Shown here: positions 25,970 through 33,363 of the stretch, one piece after another | Layout of the letters: each line of letters begins with the position of its first letter | Position numbering within the stretch: position 1 is the first letter of the stretch | Source: Candidatus Altimarinota bacterium | Lineage (GTDB): Bacteria > Patescibacteriota > Gracilibacteria > UBA1369 > LOWO2-01-FULL-3 | Direction of reading: 5' to 3' | DNA length: 64,000 bases | Assembly: GCA_023231115.1 (NCBI GenBank) | Contig: JALNWA010000001.1 | Span: 1 to 64,000 of the forward strand | Position numbers and translations under genes: made by a program | Notes under the pieces: model-generated | The model's database searches: none | What the model saw: the letters and a program-made list of their open reading frames with translations, nothing else | Told to the model about the DNA's origin: nothing

Positions 25970-27373
25970 ATGCAAGAGAAAAAACCTCGTTTCGGAAAGT
26001 TGAAAAAAATTCTTCAAAATAGGAGAGGTTTTATCGTCGTGGTGGGACTTAGCGTTGTTGCGTTGACCATGTATTACACAATCATGGTGCAAAAACAGAT
26101 GATAAATACTGTGCAGGAAATCCAAAGGAATAATGATCTTTTTCAGGCACAATCCGTCGCGAGATCGGTTGGAGATTTTGTCAGTTATGTCGTCGACAAA
26201 CACGAGGCGGGATTTTCTTTGGACGAAGTGAAATGCAAATATGTTGATGGAAAAATCGCTGAAGGAAGCAGTACGCACGCGCTATGCAATGATTTTTTTA
26301 AGACAGTGGCTGATGGACAATGGGAAAAAGGAAACAATGTTGAAATAATAATTTCAGTGAAGGGAAATCCATCAGACAAAGCCAATGAGAAATACGGGAC
26401 ATGCGTGGAAGGACTTTGTTATGGAGTACCTGCGCCTGCGACAGGAGACGCGGGAAATAGCACAATTTGTCAGGCATACAAAGAGACTATAGTGGCACAA
26501 GAAACATCATTAACAAAGACAACAGGCCAAACGATGGATGACATAGATAATCCGTGTAACTGGAACAAATTGATATTTGGAAGCAGTTCAACGGATAGAG
26601 TCGCGATACCTTTGTATTATGATAATTCTGATTTTACCACAACAACACTTGATACGTTGAAAGATGCAAAAGCCGGAGAAACAACAAATCCATTTTCGAA
26701 TGGAGAGGGCAATTTTATTTTACGAGTAAGGACACCATGTTTGCCATGTTTTGATAAAGACACAACAACAGGAGCAGAGATCACGGGAGTAGCAGGGAAA
26801 AGATCCTGTGAAGGAGAAAAAAGCCCATACTACTGCGCAGATACTGAAAGATATGTTTTAAACACCCTCGAAAAAGATTCTGTCAAAGACGACATGGTCG
26901 TCTCATGGCAAATCACAGGAAAATGCGGAGAAGAGGAATGTGGAATGATACAGTTTAAGGAGGATGCCCCAACATTAGGAACATTCTCAGCTGTATTGGA
27001 AAGCATAATAAATAACGATACAAAAAAAACCTTACATGCTCAAAACAAAATTATAAATACGACAAATCCAAAAGAAGAAGATAAACCAAAAGCCAAGGAC
27101 ACAACGACATATTCAAATACAGGAGTCTTCATAATCGACGAACTAAAGAAAATGACGAACCCCGTTTTCAGCATGGCATTAAGCGGAAAACTCGAAAGCG
27201 TAGTAGAAGATCAATTTGTTCCATATTTGGAATATCAATTTCTCACAAATACCCCAATAGGCCAGGCAAAGATAGAAACAGAAATAGTTGTGATAGTAAA
27301 TAACGTATTTTATGTACAAAAGCTTGAAAAAGCAGAGAAGAGACCTCTCATAGACTTCGCGATACAGAACTAA
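25970..27373 (+). CDS. PilX-like pilus-associated protein
   Basis: 467 aa. The basic N-terminus is followed by one hydrophobic helix and an amphipathic continuation (GFIVVVGLSVVALTMYYTIM, then DLFQAQSVARSVGDFV). This resembles PilX/PulK-type minor pilus proteins, whose signal often departs from the GFTLxE rule. The large extracellular part is rich in cysteines (TPCLPCFDKD, CGEEECG). It lies among other pilin-like genes and is divergent from the 407-aa pilin. The assignment rests on the N-terminal pattern and neighbours. Confidence 0.6.
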   Translation: MQEKKPRFGKLKKILQNRRGFIVVVGLSVVALTMYYTIMVQKQMINTVQEIQRNNDLFQAQSVARSVGDFVSYVVDKHEAGFSLDEVKCKYVDGKIAEGSSTHALCNDFFKTVADGQWEKGNNVEIIISVKGNPSDKANEKYGTCVEGLCYGVPAPATGDAGNSTICQAYKETIVAQETSLTKTTGQTMDDIDNPCNWNKLIFGSSSTDRVAIPLYYDNSDFTTTTLDTLKDAKAGETTNPFSNGEGNFILRVRTPCLPCFDKDTTTGAEITGVAGKRSCEGEKSPYYCADTERYVLNTLEKDSVKDDMVVSWQITGKCGEEECGMIQFKEDAPTLGTFSAVLESIINNDTKKTLHAQNKIINTTNPKEEDKPKAKDTTTYSNTGVFIIDELKKMTNPVFSMALSGKLESVVEDQFVPYLEYQFLTNTPIGQAKIETEIVVIVNNVFYVQKLEKAEKRPLIDFAIQN

Positions 27374-27378
27374 AATAT

Positions 27379-27406
27379 TTGACAATTAGGCAAAAAGTAG
27401 TAAAAT
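27379..27406 (+). promoter_or_regulatory. Promoter of the acidic repeat protein
   Basis: TTGACA (27379-27384), 16 bp, TAAAAT (27401-27406); leader about 23 nt to ATG 27436. Confidence 0.6.
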
Positions 27407-27435
27407 AGTAAACTTATCATATAACCAGCGACAAT

Positions 27436-29133
27436 ATGAGCGGATTAAGGGGAAAAGATGTCTCATTGGCTGAAGATGGTATACAAGAAAAACAGCTTGG
27501 CGAAGGTCAAGGATTTTTGAGTGCAATGGGAAAAACAATAGGGAAAGTTCCAGGGCTTAGGAAAGCATTCGAAACCGGAGCAATGCTTGGAATTTTGGCA
27601 GGAGGAACGGCACTTGAAGGATGTGAGAATGAAGATGGTGCATCTCAAGCAGTAAGCGCAAGCCAAGAATATGAAACAAAAAGATCAGCACTTACACCAA
27701 ATGAATTACTTTTATTGAGCGCTCCACAAAAAGTAGCTGGAACGGCACTTTGGGATGGTAATCCGGAATCAGGGAATCTTGGAGGAAAGGAAATAATGAT
27801 AATAACAAGACCTCTCGATAAAAATTATCCGGACAATAATCGTAGACTTTTTTTTAAAACAGGAAATGACGTAAAAGAATTGATGACTCAAGGGACATTT
27901 GCTCCTGCAAATATTATGGAGAAGCCAGACTCAGGTTCGGAATATATTATCTTGAGCGCAACGATGTACAAAAACAAAATGTATCTAGCTTTTGGAGGAG
28001 GAGACGGGTGCGTAGAAGCAGATATGAGTTTAAATTCAAACAATGAGTTGGAAATTTCAAATTTCAAAGAAATAACTGGCATAGGTGGATCCGACATAAA
28101 AGTAATAGAAATAGACGGAGTTCCATACCTATATGCAACTTCTCTTACAATGAAAAGAAAAAACCTAATCACAGGTGAAGTTGAAGTCCTAATCCCTATG
28201 GGATCAATGAATGCCATTGGAAGTGTCCCTGAAAAACATGGAGATATGTGGATTGGAGCAAGATTTTTGGGAAATATTCAAAAAGTATATTACTCTTCAA
28301 CAGCGGCGGGAGTGGCGACAAGCATGGACGAAGTGATGAAAGCAAATATAGGACTTCAAGCAAACACCGGAGATGTTACGATTCGGGTAGATAGCAGTGG
28401 ATTGTATTTGATTGTTACAAAATGGAATGACGGCAAACCAACAGGCATATACTTCTTATCATTGCCGCCAAAAGATCCAGATCCTGATCCAAATCCGGAA
28501 CAAGGAGATGCTCCTGACACGACTGATACGGGAACAGATAAAGATGTTGGAGTTGAAGAAGTTGATGCAGACGCGACACCGGATGCAGAACCAGAAGTAA
28601 CACCTGACGCAGATGCGACACCAGACACAGAACCGGAAGTAACACCTGACGCAGACGCGACACCAGACACAGAACCGGAAGTAACACCTGACGCAGACGC
28701 GACACCAGATACAGAACCGGAAGTAACACCAGATGCAGAGGATGATGCAAAAACAGATGAGATACTGACACCTGACGCAGATGCAGAAGATGACGCAAAA
28801 ACAGATGCTACACCTGACGCAGATGCAGAGGATGATGCAAAAACAGATGAGATACTGACACCTGACGCAGATGCAGAGGATGATGCAAAAACAGATGAGA
28901 TACTGACACCTGACGCAGATGCAGAGGATGATGCAAAAACAGACACGGCACAAGACGCACAACAAGACGCCTCAGTCGAAGTAGAACCACCACCTGTACA
29001 AATTCCATCAGATCCGGAAGGTTTCTGTTCTGCAAGACCAGGTTCATCAGCAAGTCCTAGAGGACCTTCCGCACTTGCATCACTTTTTGGATTGGCAGTG
29101 TTGGCAATTATAGGAAGAAAAAAACGAGCATAA
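27436..29133 (+). CDS. Surface protein with acidic Asp/Thr/Pro repeats and MYXO-CTERM-like tail
   Basis: 565 aa. Near the N-terminus a hydrophobic stretch ends in LEGCEN, possibly a lipobox. Residues 75-350 look like a beta-propeller (GSEYIILSATMYKNKMYLAF, IKVIEIDGVPYLYATS). Residues 377-508 are acidic repeats of 14-16 residues (DADATPDTEPEVTP, DADAEDDAKTDEILTP). The C-terminus is Cys, linker, hydrophobic helix, basic tail (CSARPGSS, ALASLFGLAVLAIIGRKKRA), the layout of MYXO-CTERM or similar sorting signals. No sortase-like or rhombosortase-like partner is in the window. A surface-anchored display protein is inferred. Confidence 0.7.
   Translation: MSGLRGKDVSLAEDGIQEKQLGEGQGFLSAMGKTIGKVPGLRKAFETGAMLGILAGGTALEGCENEDGASQAVSASQEYETKRSALTPNELLLLSAPQKVAGTALWDGNPESGNLGGKEIMIITRPLDKNYPDNNRRLFFKTGNDVKELMTQGTFAPANIMEKPDSGSEYIILSATMYKNKMYLAFGGGDGCVEADMSLNSNNELEISNFKEITGIGGSDIKVIEIDGVPYLYATSLTMKRKNLITGEVEVLIPMGSMNAIGSVPEKHGDMWIGARFLGNIQKVYYSSTAAGVATSMDEVMKANIGLQANTGDVTIRVDSSGLYLIVTKWNDGKPTGIYFLSLPPKDPDPDPNPEQGDAPDTTDTGTDKDVGVEEVDADATPDAEPEVTPDADATPDTEPEVTPDADATPDTEPEVTPDADATPDTEPEVTPDAEDDAKTDEILTPDADAEDDAKTDATPDADAEDDAKTDEILTPDADAEDDAKTDEILTPDADAEDDAKTDTAQDAQQDASVEVEPPPVQIPSDPEGFCSARPGSSASPRGPSALASLFGLAVLAIIGRKKRA
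28564..28962 (+). repeat. Coding tandem repeats, 42-48 bp units
   Basis: Four 42-bp units (DADATPDxEPEVTP) followed by about five 42-48 bp units (DADAEDDAKTDEILTP), nearly identical at DNA level. This makes the locus prone to length change by slippage or recombination. Confidence 0.9.
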
Positions 29134-29152
29134 AAAATCACAACAAAAAAAC

Positions 29153-29187
29153 ATAGCTTTCCCAAATAACGGGAAGGCTATTTGTTT
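29153..29187. terminator. Bidirectional terminator between convergent genes
   Basis: ATAGCTTTCCC (29153-29163), 7-nt loop, GGGAAGGCTAT (29171-29181) with a T-rich run on the right and an A-rich run on the left, so it can serve the repeat protein (+) and the pilin gene (-). Confidence 0.75.
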
Positions 29188-29792
29188 ATAAGATATACAA
29201 CCGTCGTAGTGTTCCAAGGCTTTGAGCCTTCAAACCACGCAACTTCCACCTCTAAAGTTGCATAATTATCGTCAACATTCAAAAATCTCACACTCCTATA
29301 AAATTTTGACGCAACAGCATCATTCGCGGAAGAAGTCGTATATCTGCCATTATCTTTGCTTACATAAAGCAAATAAGCGGTATTCGCCACCGCACCTTTC
29401 GACAAATCCAATTCAGTCGCGCCGCCATTATCAAGTTTCCATTTGCCCTTTGTTTGATCTCCGGTTGCCTTTTCAAAAGGAATATAATTTACCTCCTTTG
29501 CCGCCACAGAAACACAAGTTTTATTATCAAGGTTTATCGTCGCAGGGTCTAAAGTAAGCCAACAAGTCTTATCCGTAGGTAATATCATTCTATTTGTATA
29601 AACAATATTTCTGACAGATTCGGCTCCCTCAATCGCAAGTCCATTTGCAATCAAAAAATCTTTTGAAAGTGAAGTCGTAGTCGATGCGTTTGTAAAAATA
29701 CTTCCGGCAATAATCGCACACATAATCAAAATCGAAATCGTGACAATTGCTTCCGCAAGAACAACACCTTTTTTTGCAAAAATTTTTATCAT
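29178..29792 (-). CDS. Type IV pilin-like protein (variant signal)
   Basis: 204 aa. KKGVVLAEAIVTISILIMCAIIAGS gives a prepilin-type cleavage after Gly with Glu at mature position 5. The C-terminal domain has a Cys pair (KTCW, NKTC). Its ATG overlaps the stop of the preceding pilin by four bases (ATGA), indicating translational coupling. Confidence 0.75.
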   Translation of the reverse strand: MIKIFAKKGVVLAEAIVTISILIMCAIIAGSIFTNASTTTSLSKDFLIANGLAIEGAESVRNIVYTNRMILPTDKTCWLTLDPATINLDNKTCVSVAAKEVNYIPFEKATGDQTKGKWKLDNGGATELDLSKGAVANTAYLLYVSKDNGRYTTSSANDAVASKFYRSVRFLNVDDNYATLEVEVAWFEGSKPWNTTTVVYLINK

Positions 29793-30406
29793 AAAGTTGG
29801 TTTTGTATCGAAACCTTCAGCAATTCCAGACGTCTGAAAAACATTGATGTATCTTATGAAATCCGTGTCCGTTTGGTTAAAAATAAATGATAAATATCTC
29901 ATTTCGGACGCAGGAATAAAGGTTACCGCACTGCCTCTTTTTGCATAAACTGAAAGATTTCCCGTGCCTGTTTCATAAAAAAGATAAATCGGAAATTCGA
30001 TGCTTTTCATCGCAGTACTATCTTCTTTTTCAAAAAGATAAGGCAAAGTCGGATCACCGGAAAGTCCGTCAATTTCCGTCTTTGAATAAATTTTATCGCT
30101 TTCATCTTCATCCAATTCAAAAGGCTTAAGTCCATTATCGGCAAAAACTATAAAATCAGGTTCTGATCCTTTGTCGGGAGAAATTTTTACCCCAAATCTT
30201 TGAACAGTATTGCCGTCAACAGTTTGGCTTCCTACAGCGTAGGATCTAGGCTCACGCAACGCCGCGACAACATCTTTGTATCCGGAAACAAACGCAAAAG
30301 TTTTTGTTGAATTCATGTACGCAGAAAGCGCCGCAACTGAAAGAATTCCGATAACGGTGATAACAAGTAGGACTTCAATGAGGGTGAATCCCAAAACTTT
30401 TCTCAT
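29789..30406 (-). CDS. Type IV pilin-like protein (GFTLIEV signal)
   Basis: 205 aa. MRKVLGFTLIEVLLVITVIGIL is a textbook prepilin leader with cleavage between Gly and Phe. The rest resembles GspH/FimT-like minor pilins. An upstream frame extension crosses the neighbouring M23 gene and its terminator and is rejected. TATAAT (30418-30413) ends six bases before ATG 30406, implying a leaderless message. Coupled to the next pilin. Confidence 0.85.
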   Translation of the reverse strand: MRKVLGFTLIEVLLVITVIGILSVAALSAYMNSTKTFAFVSGYKDVVAALREPRSYAVGSQTVDGNTVQRFGVKISPDKGSEPDFIVFADNGLKPFELDEDESDKIYSKTEIDGLSGDPTLPYLFEKEDSTAMKSIEFPIYLFYETGTGNLSVYAKRGSAVTFIPASEMRYLSFIFNQTDTDFIRYINVFQTSGIAEGFDTKPTL

Positions 30407-30412
30407 GGCCTG

Positions 30413-30418
30413 ATTATA
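30413..30418 (-). promoter_or_regulatory. -10 box for the pilin pair, leaderless geometry
   Basis: Minus strand TATAAT, six bases, ATG 30406. It overlaps the T-rich tail of the terminator at 30428-30447. Confidence 0.5.
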
Positions 30419-30427
30419 AAGCAAAGA

Positions 30428-30447
30428 GGGCGTATATTGCAACGCCC
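30428..30447 (-). terminator. Terminator of the M23-like gene
   Basis: Minus strand GGGCGT, 8-nt loop, ACGCCC, followed by TCTTTGCTTT. Confidence 0.65.
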
Positions 30448-30479
30448 CCTTCTTGATCTTGGGGGAATGTTTTGGGTTT

Positions 30480-32510
30480 TTACTTGGAGGGAGAGGCGCA
30501 GTAGTAGAGGTACTTCTGGGGTGCATTGATCTTGATCGCTCTGCACTTTGCCCCATTCTTGCAGTTGTCGCAGATGCCTCCGCAACCGTCGGATCCGCAC
30601 AGAATTCCGGTGCAGTCGATCGGCTTGCAAGGAGGAGCATCGGGATTTGCGATGCATTGGCCACTCGCATTGCACGAGGACCCATAGTCACAGTTTCCGC
30701 AGATGCCTCCGCAACCGTTTGCTCCGCAGTCTTTGCCGGAGCATTGAGGGACGCAGGTCTTCACGCAATAGCCGGAGGAACACGAGTATCCCGAGGAACA
30801 CTCGCAAAATCCTCCGCAACCATCTGAACCACATCCGGTTGCAGGGCACTTTGCCATGCACTGGCACAAGTTTTTCGAATTGCAGAAGAAGCCGGAAGGG
30901 CAACCTCCGCAGGAGTCGCTTGCGCCAGATCCTGAACCACCGGAACTGCCACTCGACGAACCGCCTGAACCTCCGCCACCGACATCACTGCCGGAATCGG
31001 AATTGGAACAGGCGAAATTCACTTGATCGCAGGTACAAGCCCCATCGCACGAGATGTTGTTGCAGTAGCACGGCGAGAGATTCGCCGCCATCCTGACAAA
31101 TTGTCCGCGCGTGATGGAAGTTTCCGGATAGTAGGAAGTGAAATTCGTGTCGATTGCCGCATACGCATAAAGCGTTTCGACGTACTTGTAGGCCGGATGA
31201 TCGTACGGAATCTTGTCGAAGCTTCCGGTCGAGGGATTCTTCAACTCGATGACTCCGGCATTCACAGCCGATCTCACGAGGAACTTCGCCGCCATTTCGA
31301 AACTGAGGGAAGCGTTGGCCCAGAAGAGGAGCGAGCTGTTGTCGAGGACGTCTTTTTGCAGACCACAGATCACAAGCGGATAGAACCAGTCCGTCGTTTT
31401 CACGTCGGAAAATGGAACATAAGCGCTGTTGTTTCCGCAGTCGCTCACTTGTTCGAAGAGGTACATCGAAATCTTGAGCCCTTCCGCGATGGTGATGATG
31501 TCGCTTTGATGAAGCCCGCCGTCGTCCTTGCCGTTGATCGCACATTCTCCATAGAGATACTGCGCGGCTTCGCGGACAGAGGAATTGAGGTACTTGTCAT
31601 CGGAAAAGAGATGGTCTTTTTCCGCATTGCAACTCGTGATGAGCGGGCAGTTCGGGAGCGATCCGCACGAAACCGACTTGATGCCGGGCACGGGAAGAGT
31701 CGCTCCGTGATTGAACTTCTTCTTGGCGAATTCACCGAGGAGATCACAGGCTTCCTTGGGCTTGTTTGTCAGCACGAGAGCCGAGTACTTGCCCGTGGAA
31801 GTGTAGATGTCCTTGCCGACCACGCACTTTGGAGCGGCATTTCCGTCGGTGAAGAACTTGGAAATAGAAATTTCGGCCTTGCAGTTCTCGAACTGGAAGT
31901 GGAGATGCGACCCTTCGGAAGAACCGGTATTTCCGATTTTTCCGAGAATCAGCCCTTGGCAGACTCCGTCGCCTTTCTTGACGGTGACGGAATTGTCCTG
32001 CATGTGGGCGTAACGCGAGCAGACGTTGTTGCCGTGATCGATGACCACGCAGTTGCCCCACGTTCCACACCAGCCGGCTTTCTTGACGGTGCCTTCTCCG
32101 GTTGCCAGAACGAACTTGCCATTGTCATTTTCTCCGGGCAGGTTGAAGTCCAAGCCGTACTTGCACGAAGAAAGAGTGGCATGAGTCCAATTGCACATGT
32201 TGGGATCGGCCTGTCCTTTTCCGTATCCCTTTTTCGTGCAATCCTTGCAGTGGCTCGCCCAAGACTGAGTGACTTCCCAGTCATACTCGGGGTCGAGCGG
32301 AACCTTGAAGTTGGTCGCGACACCGCCACCGCCGTAGTCCACGGGCAGGAAGTCTTCCTCGTCCGTGGAGTTCTCGACGATGTTGCTGTTGGTCACCTCC
32401 TCGTTGTTGGCACCGAAAGCGCCGATGTAGATGTTGTCCACTTCCGAGACCTCGCATCCGCACACGAACGCGAAAATCACGGACACGATGGCGAAAATGA
32501 TGTAACGCAC
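30480..32510 (-). CDS. GC-rich lipoprotein with M23-like peptidase, SLH-like and Cys-rich repeat regions
   Basis: 676 aa. N-terminal lipobox FAFVCGCEV. M23 region at about 75-245 keeps RYAHM and SHLHFQFE, but the first zinc ligand is altered: SCKYGLDF has Lys where the family has His (HxGxD), so activity is doubtful. An SLH-like segment (FSDVKTTDWFYPLV, ITRGQFVRMAANL) lies at about 370-490. The C-terminal 180 residues are CGSDGCGG-type cysteine repeats common in Myxococcota and relatives. It starts with GTG 32510 behind a strong AAGGAG at seven bases, rare in this window. Base composition is strikingly GC-rich compared with neighbours, a sign of transfer. Confidence 0.75.
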   Translation of the reverse strand: MRYIIFAIVSVIFAFVCGCEVSEVDNIYIGAFGANNEEVTNSNIVENSTDEEDFLPVDYGGGGVATNFKVPLDPEYDWEVTQSWASHCKDCTKKGYGKGQADPNMCNWTHATLSSCKYGLDFNLPGENDNGKFVLATGEGTVKKAGWCGTWGNCVVIDHGNNVCSRYAHMQDNSVTVKKGDGVCQGLILGKIGNTGSSEGSHLHFQFENCKAEISISKFFTDGNAAPKCVVGKDIYTSTGKYSALVLTNKPKEACDLLGEFAKKKFNHGATLPVPGIKSVSCGSLPNCPLITSCNAEKDHLFSDDKYLNSSVREAAQYLYGECAINGKDDGGLHQSDIITIAEGLKISMYLFEQVSDCGNNSAYVPFSDVKTTDWFYPLVICGLQKDVLDNSSLLFWANASLSFEMAAKFLVRSAVNAGVIELKNPSTGSFDKIPYDHPAYKYVETLYAYAAIDTNFTSYYPETSITRGQFVRMAANLSPCYCNNISCDGACTCDQVNFACSNSDSGSDVGGGGSGGSSSGSSGGSGSGASDSCGGCPSGFFCNSKNLCQCMAKCPATGCGSDGCGGFCECSSGYSCSSGYCVKTCVPQCSGKDCGANGCGGICGNCDYGSSCNASGQCIANPDAPPCKPIDCTGILCGSDGCGGICDNCKNGAKCRAIKINAPQKYLYYCASPSK

Positions 32511-32898
32511 GATAAGTCTCCTTTTCTCTTGCCATTGCCTTTCTTGCCTCCGCGGAAATTTTCCGCAGAGATCCTTTCAAATCAACCAAACCAAACTATA
32601 CCAAGATGTCAAAGAACATCTCGTGAACAGTTCAACACAGAACATTCACAGGAATGAAATAGATCCGGCGAAATGCGGGGAATCAGAGGAGATCCGCGCA
32701 TCTACCAGCCAAACCTAGCACTTACAAAATAATCCAAAAATAAAAAAGTCAAAGAAATAAAATTTTATAAAAATTTAATTGGCTTTCCTAAAACAAAAAC
32801 TTAACAAAAAAAGTGTTGTTGCTTTTTCAACAACAGAAAATGCTTGCAAAATCCTACAAAAGTGTAATATGGATTAATTAATAATTAACCAAAAAAAT
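32511..32898. other. Intergenic region with a sharp GC-to-AT change
   Basis: 32511-32715 carries the GC-rich leader of the M23-like gene, including AAGGAG at 32523-32518. From about 32720 to 32898 the sequence returns to strongly AT-rich. AAAAATTTAAT at about 32767 resembles the boxes before the ORF6N and RhuM genes. TTGTTGCTTTTTCAACAA forms a small hairpin near 32816-32833. No further gene is seen. Confidence 0.5.
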
Positions 32899-33363
32899 AT
32901 GAAAAAAACTCTCATTATTCCAATATTATTAATGCTTCTAACGGCTTGTGCAAGCGTAGAAGCCCCAACGGTGCAAACGGAAGAAACACCTGCGATCTCA
33001 ACAGTCGAGACGACGATAAAAGAAGGAAACACAGACGACGGATGGCTAAGACTTGTGAATTCCGAATCAGTTATTACGGGATACAAAGGGAAAGAAGTAT
33101 CACTAACAGGAAAAGTTGTTGAAACCGAAATCTTCGGCACTTGGAAATATTTTTTCAAAGTTTCAGAAACAAATTTTGAAAATCTTCCATCAGAACTTGT
33201 AGAAAAATTTCAGAAAAAACCATCATTAGGATATTACACACTTTATTTTGAAGACAAGGACGTAACAGACAATTACAAAAACAAAGAAATAACTGTCACG
33301 ACAGAATCGATAGGAATTTTCTCTGAAGGGATGCCGCGTCTATATCTAAAAAAATTGCCTTAA
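32899..33363 (+). CDS. Small lipoprotein
   Basis: 154 aa. The signal ends in a good lipobox (LLMLLTACAS). The mature part has beta-strand-like segments (EVSLTGKVVETEIFGTWKYFFKV, NKEITVTTESIGIF), an OB-fold-like rhythm. Function not recognised. Convergent with leuS, overlapping by 4 bp. Confidence 0.75.
   Translation: MKKTLIIPILLMLLTACASVEAPTVQTEETPAISTVETTIKEGNTDDGWLRLVNSESVITGYKGKEVSLTGKVVETEIFGTWKYFFKVSETNFENLPSELVEKFQKKPSLGYYTLYFEDKDVTDNYKNKEITVTTESIGIFSEGMPRLYLKKLP

Noticed and set aside
28564-28962. CRISPR-like periodicity
   Set aside because: Units are contiguous and in-frame coding with no unique spacers. The thrombospondin array at 48397-49788 was rejected for the same reason.
28356-29165. 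Several long minus-strand frames rich in Ser/Ala or Cys/Val
   Set aside because: They are shadows of the Asp/Thr/Pro repeats of the + strand gene; the repeating amino acids follow from the 42-48 bp units.
31023-32657. 544-codon open frame on the + strand opposite the M23-like gene
   Set aside because: GC-rich genes produce long antisense frames. This one has no domain, and the minus frame has lipobox, M23, SLH-like and cysteine-repeat features.
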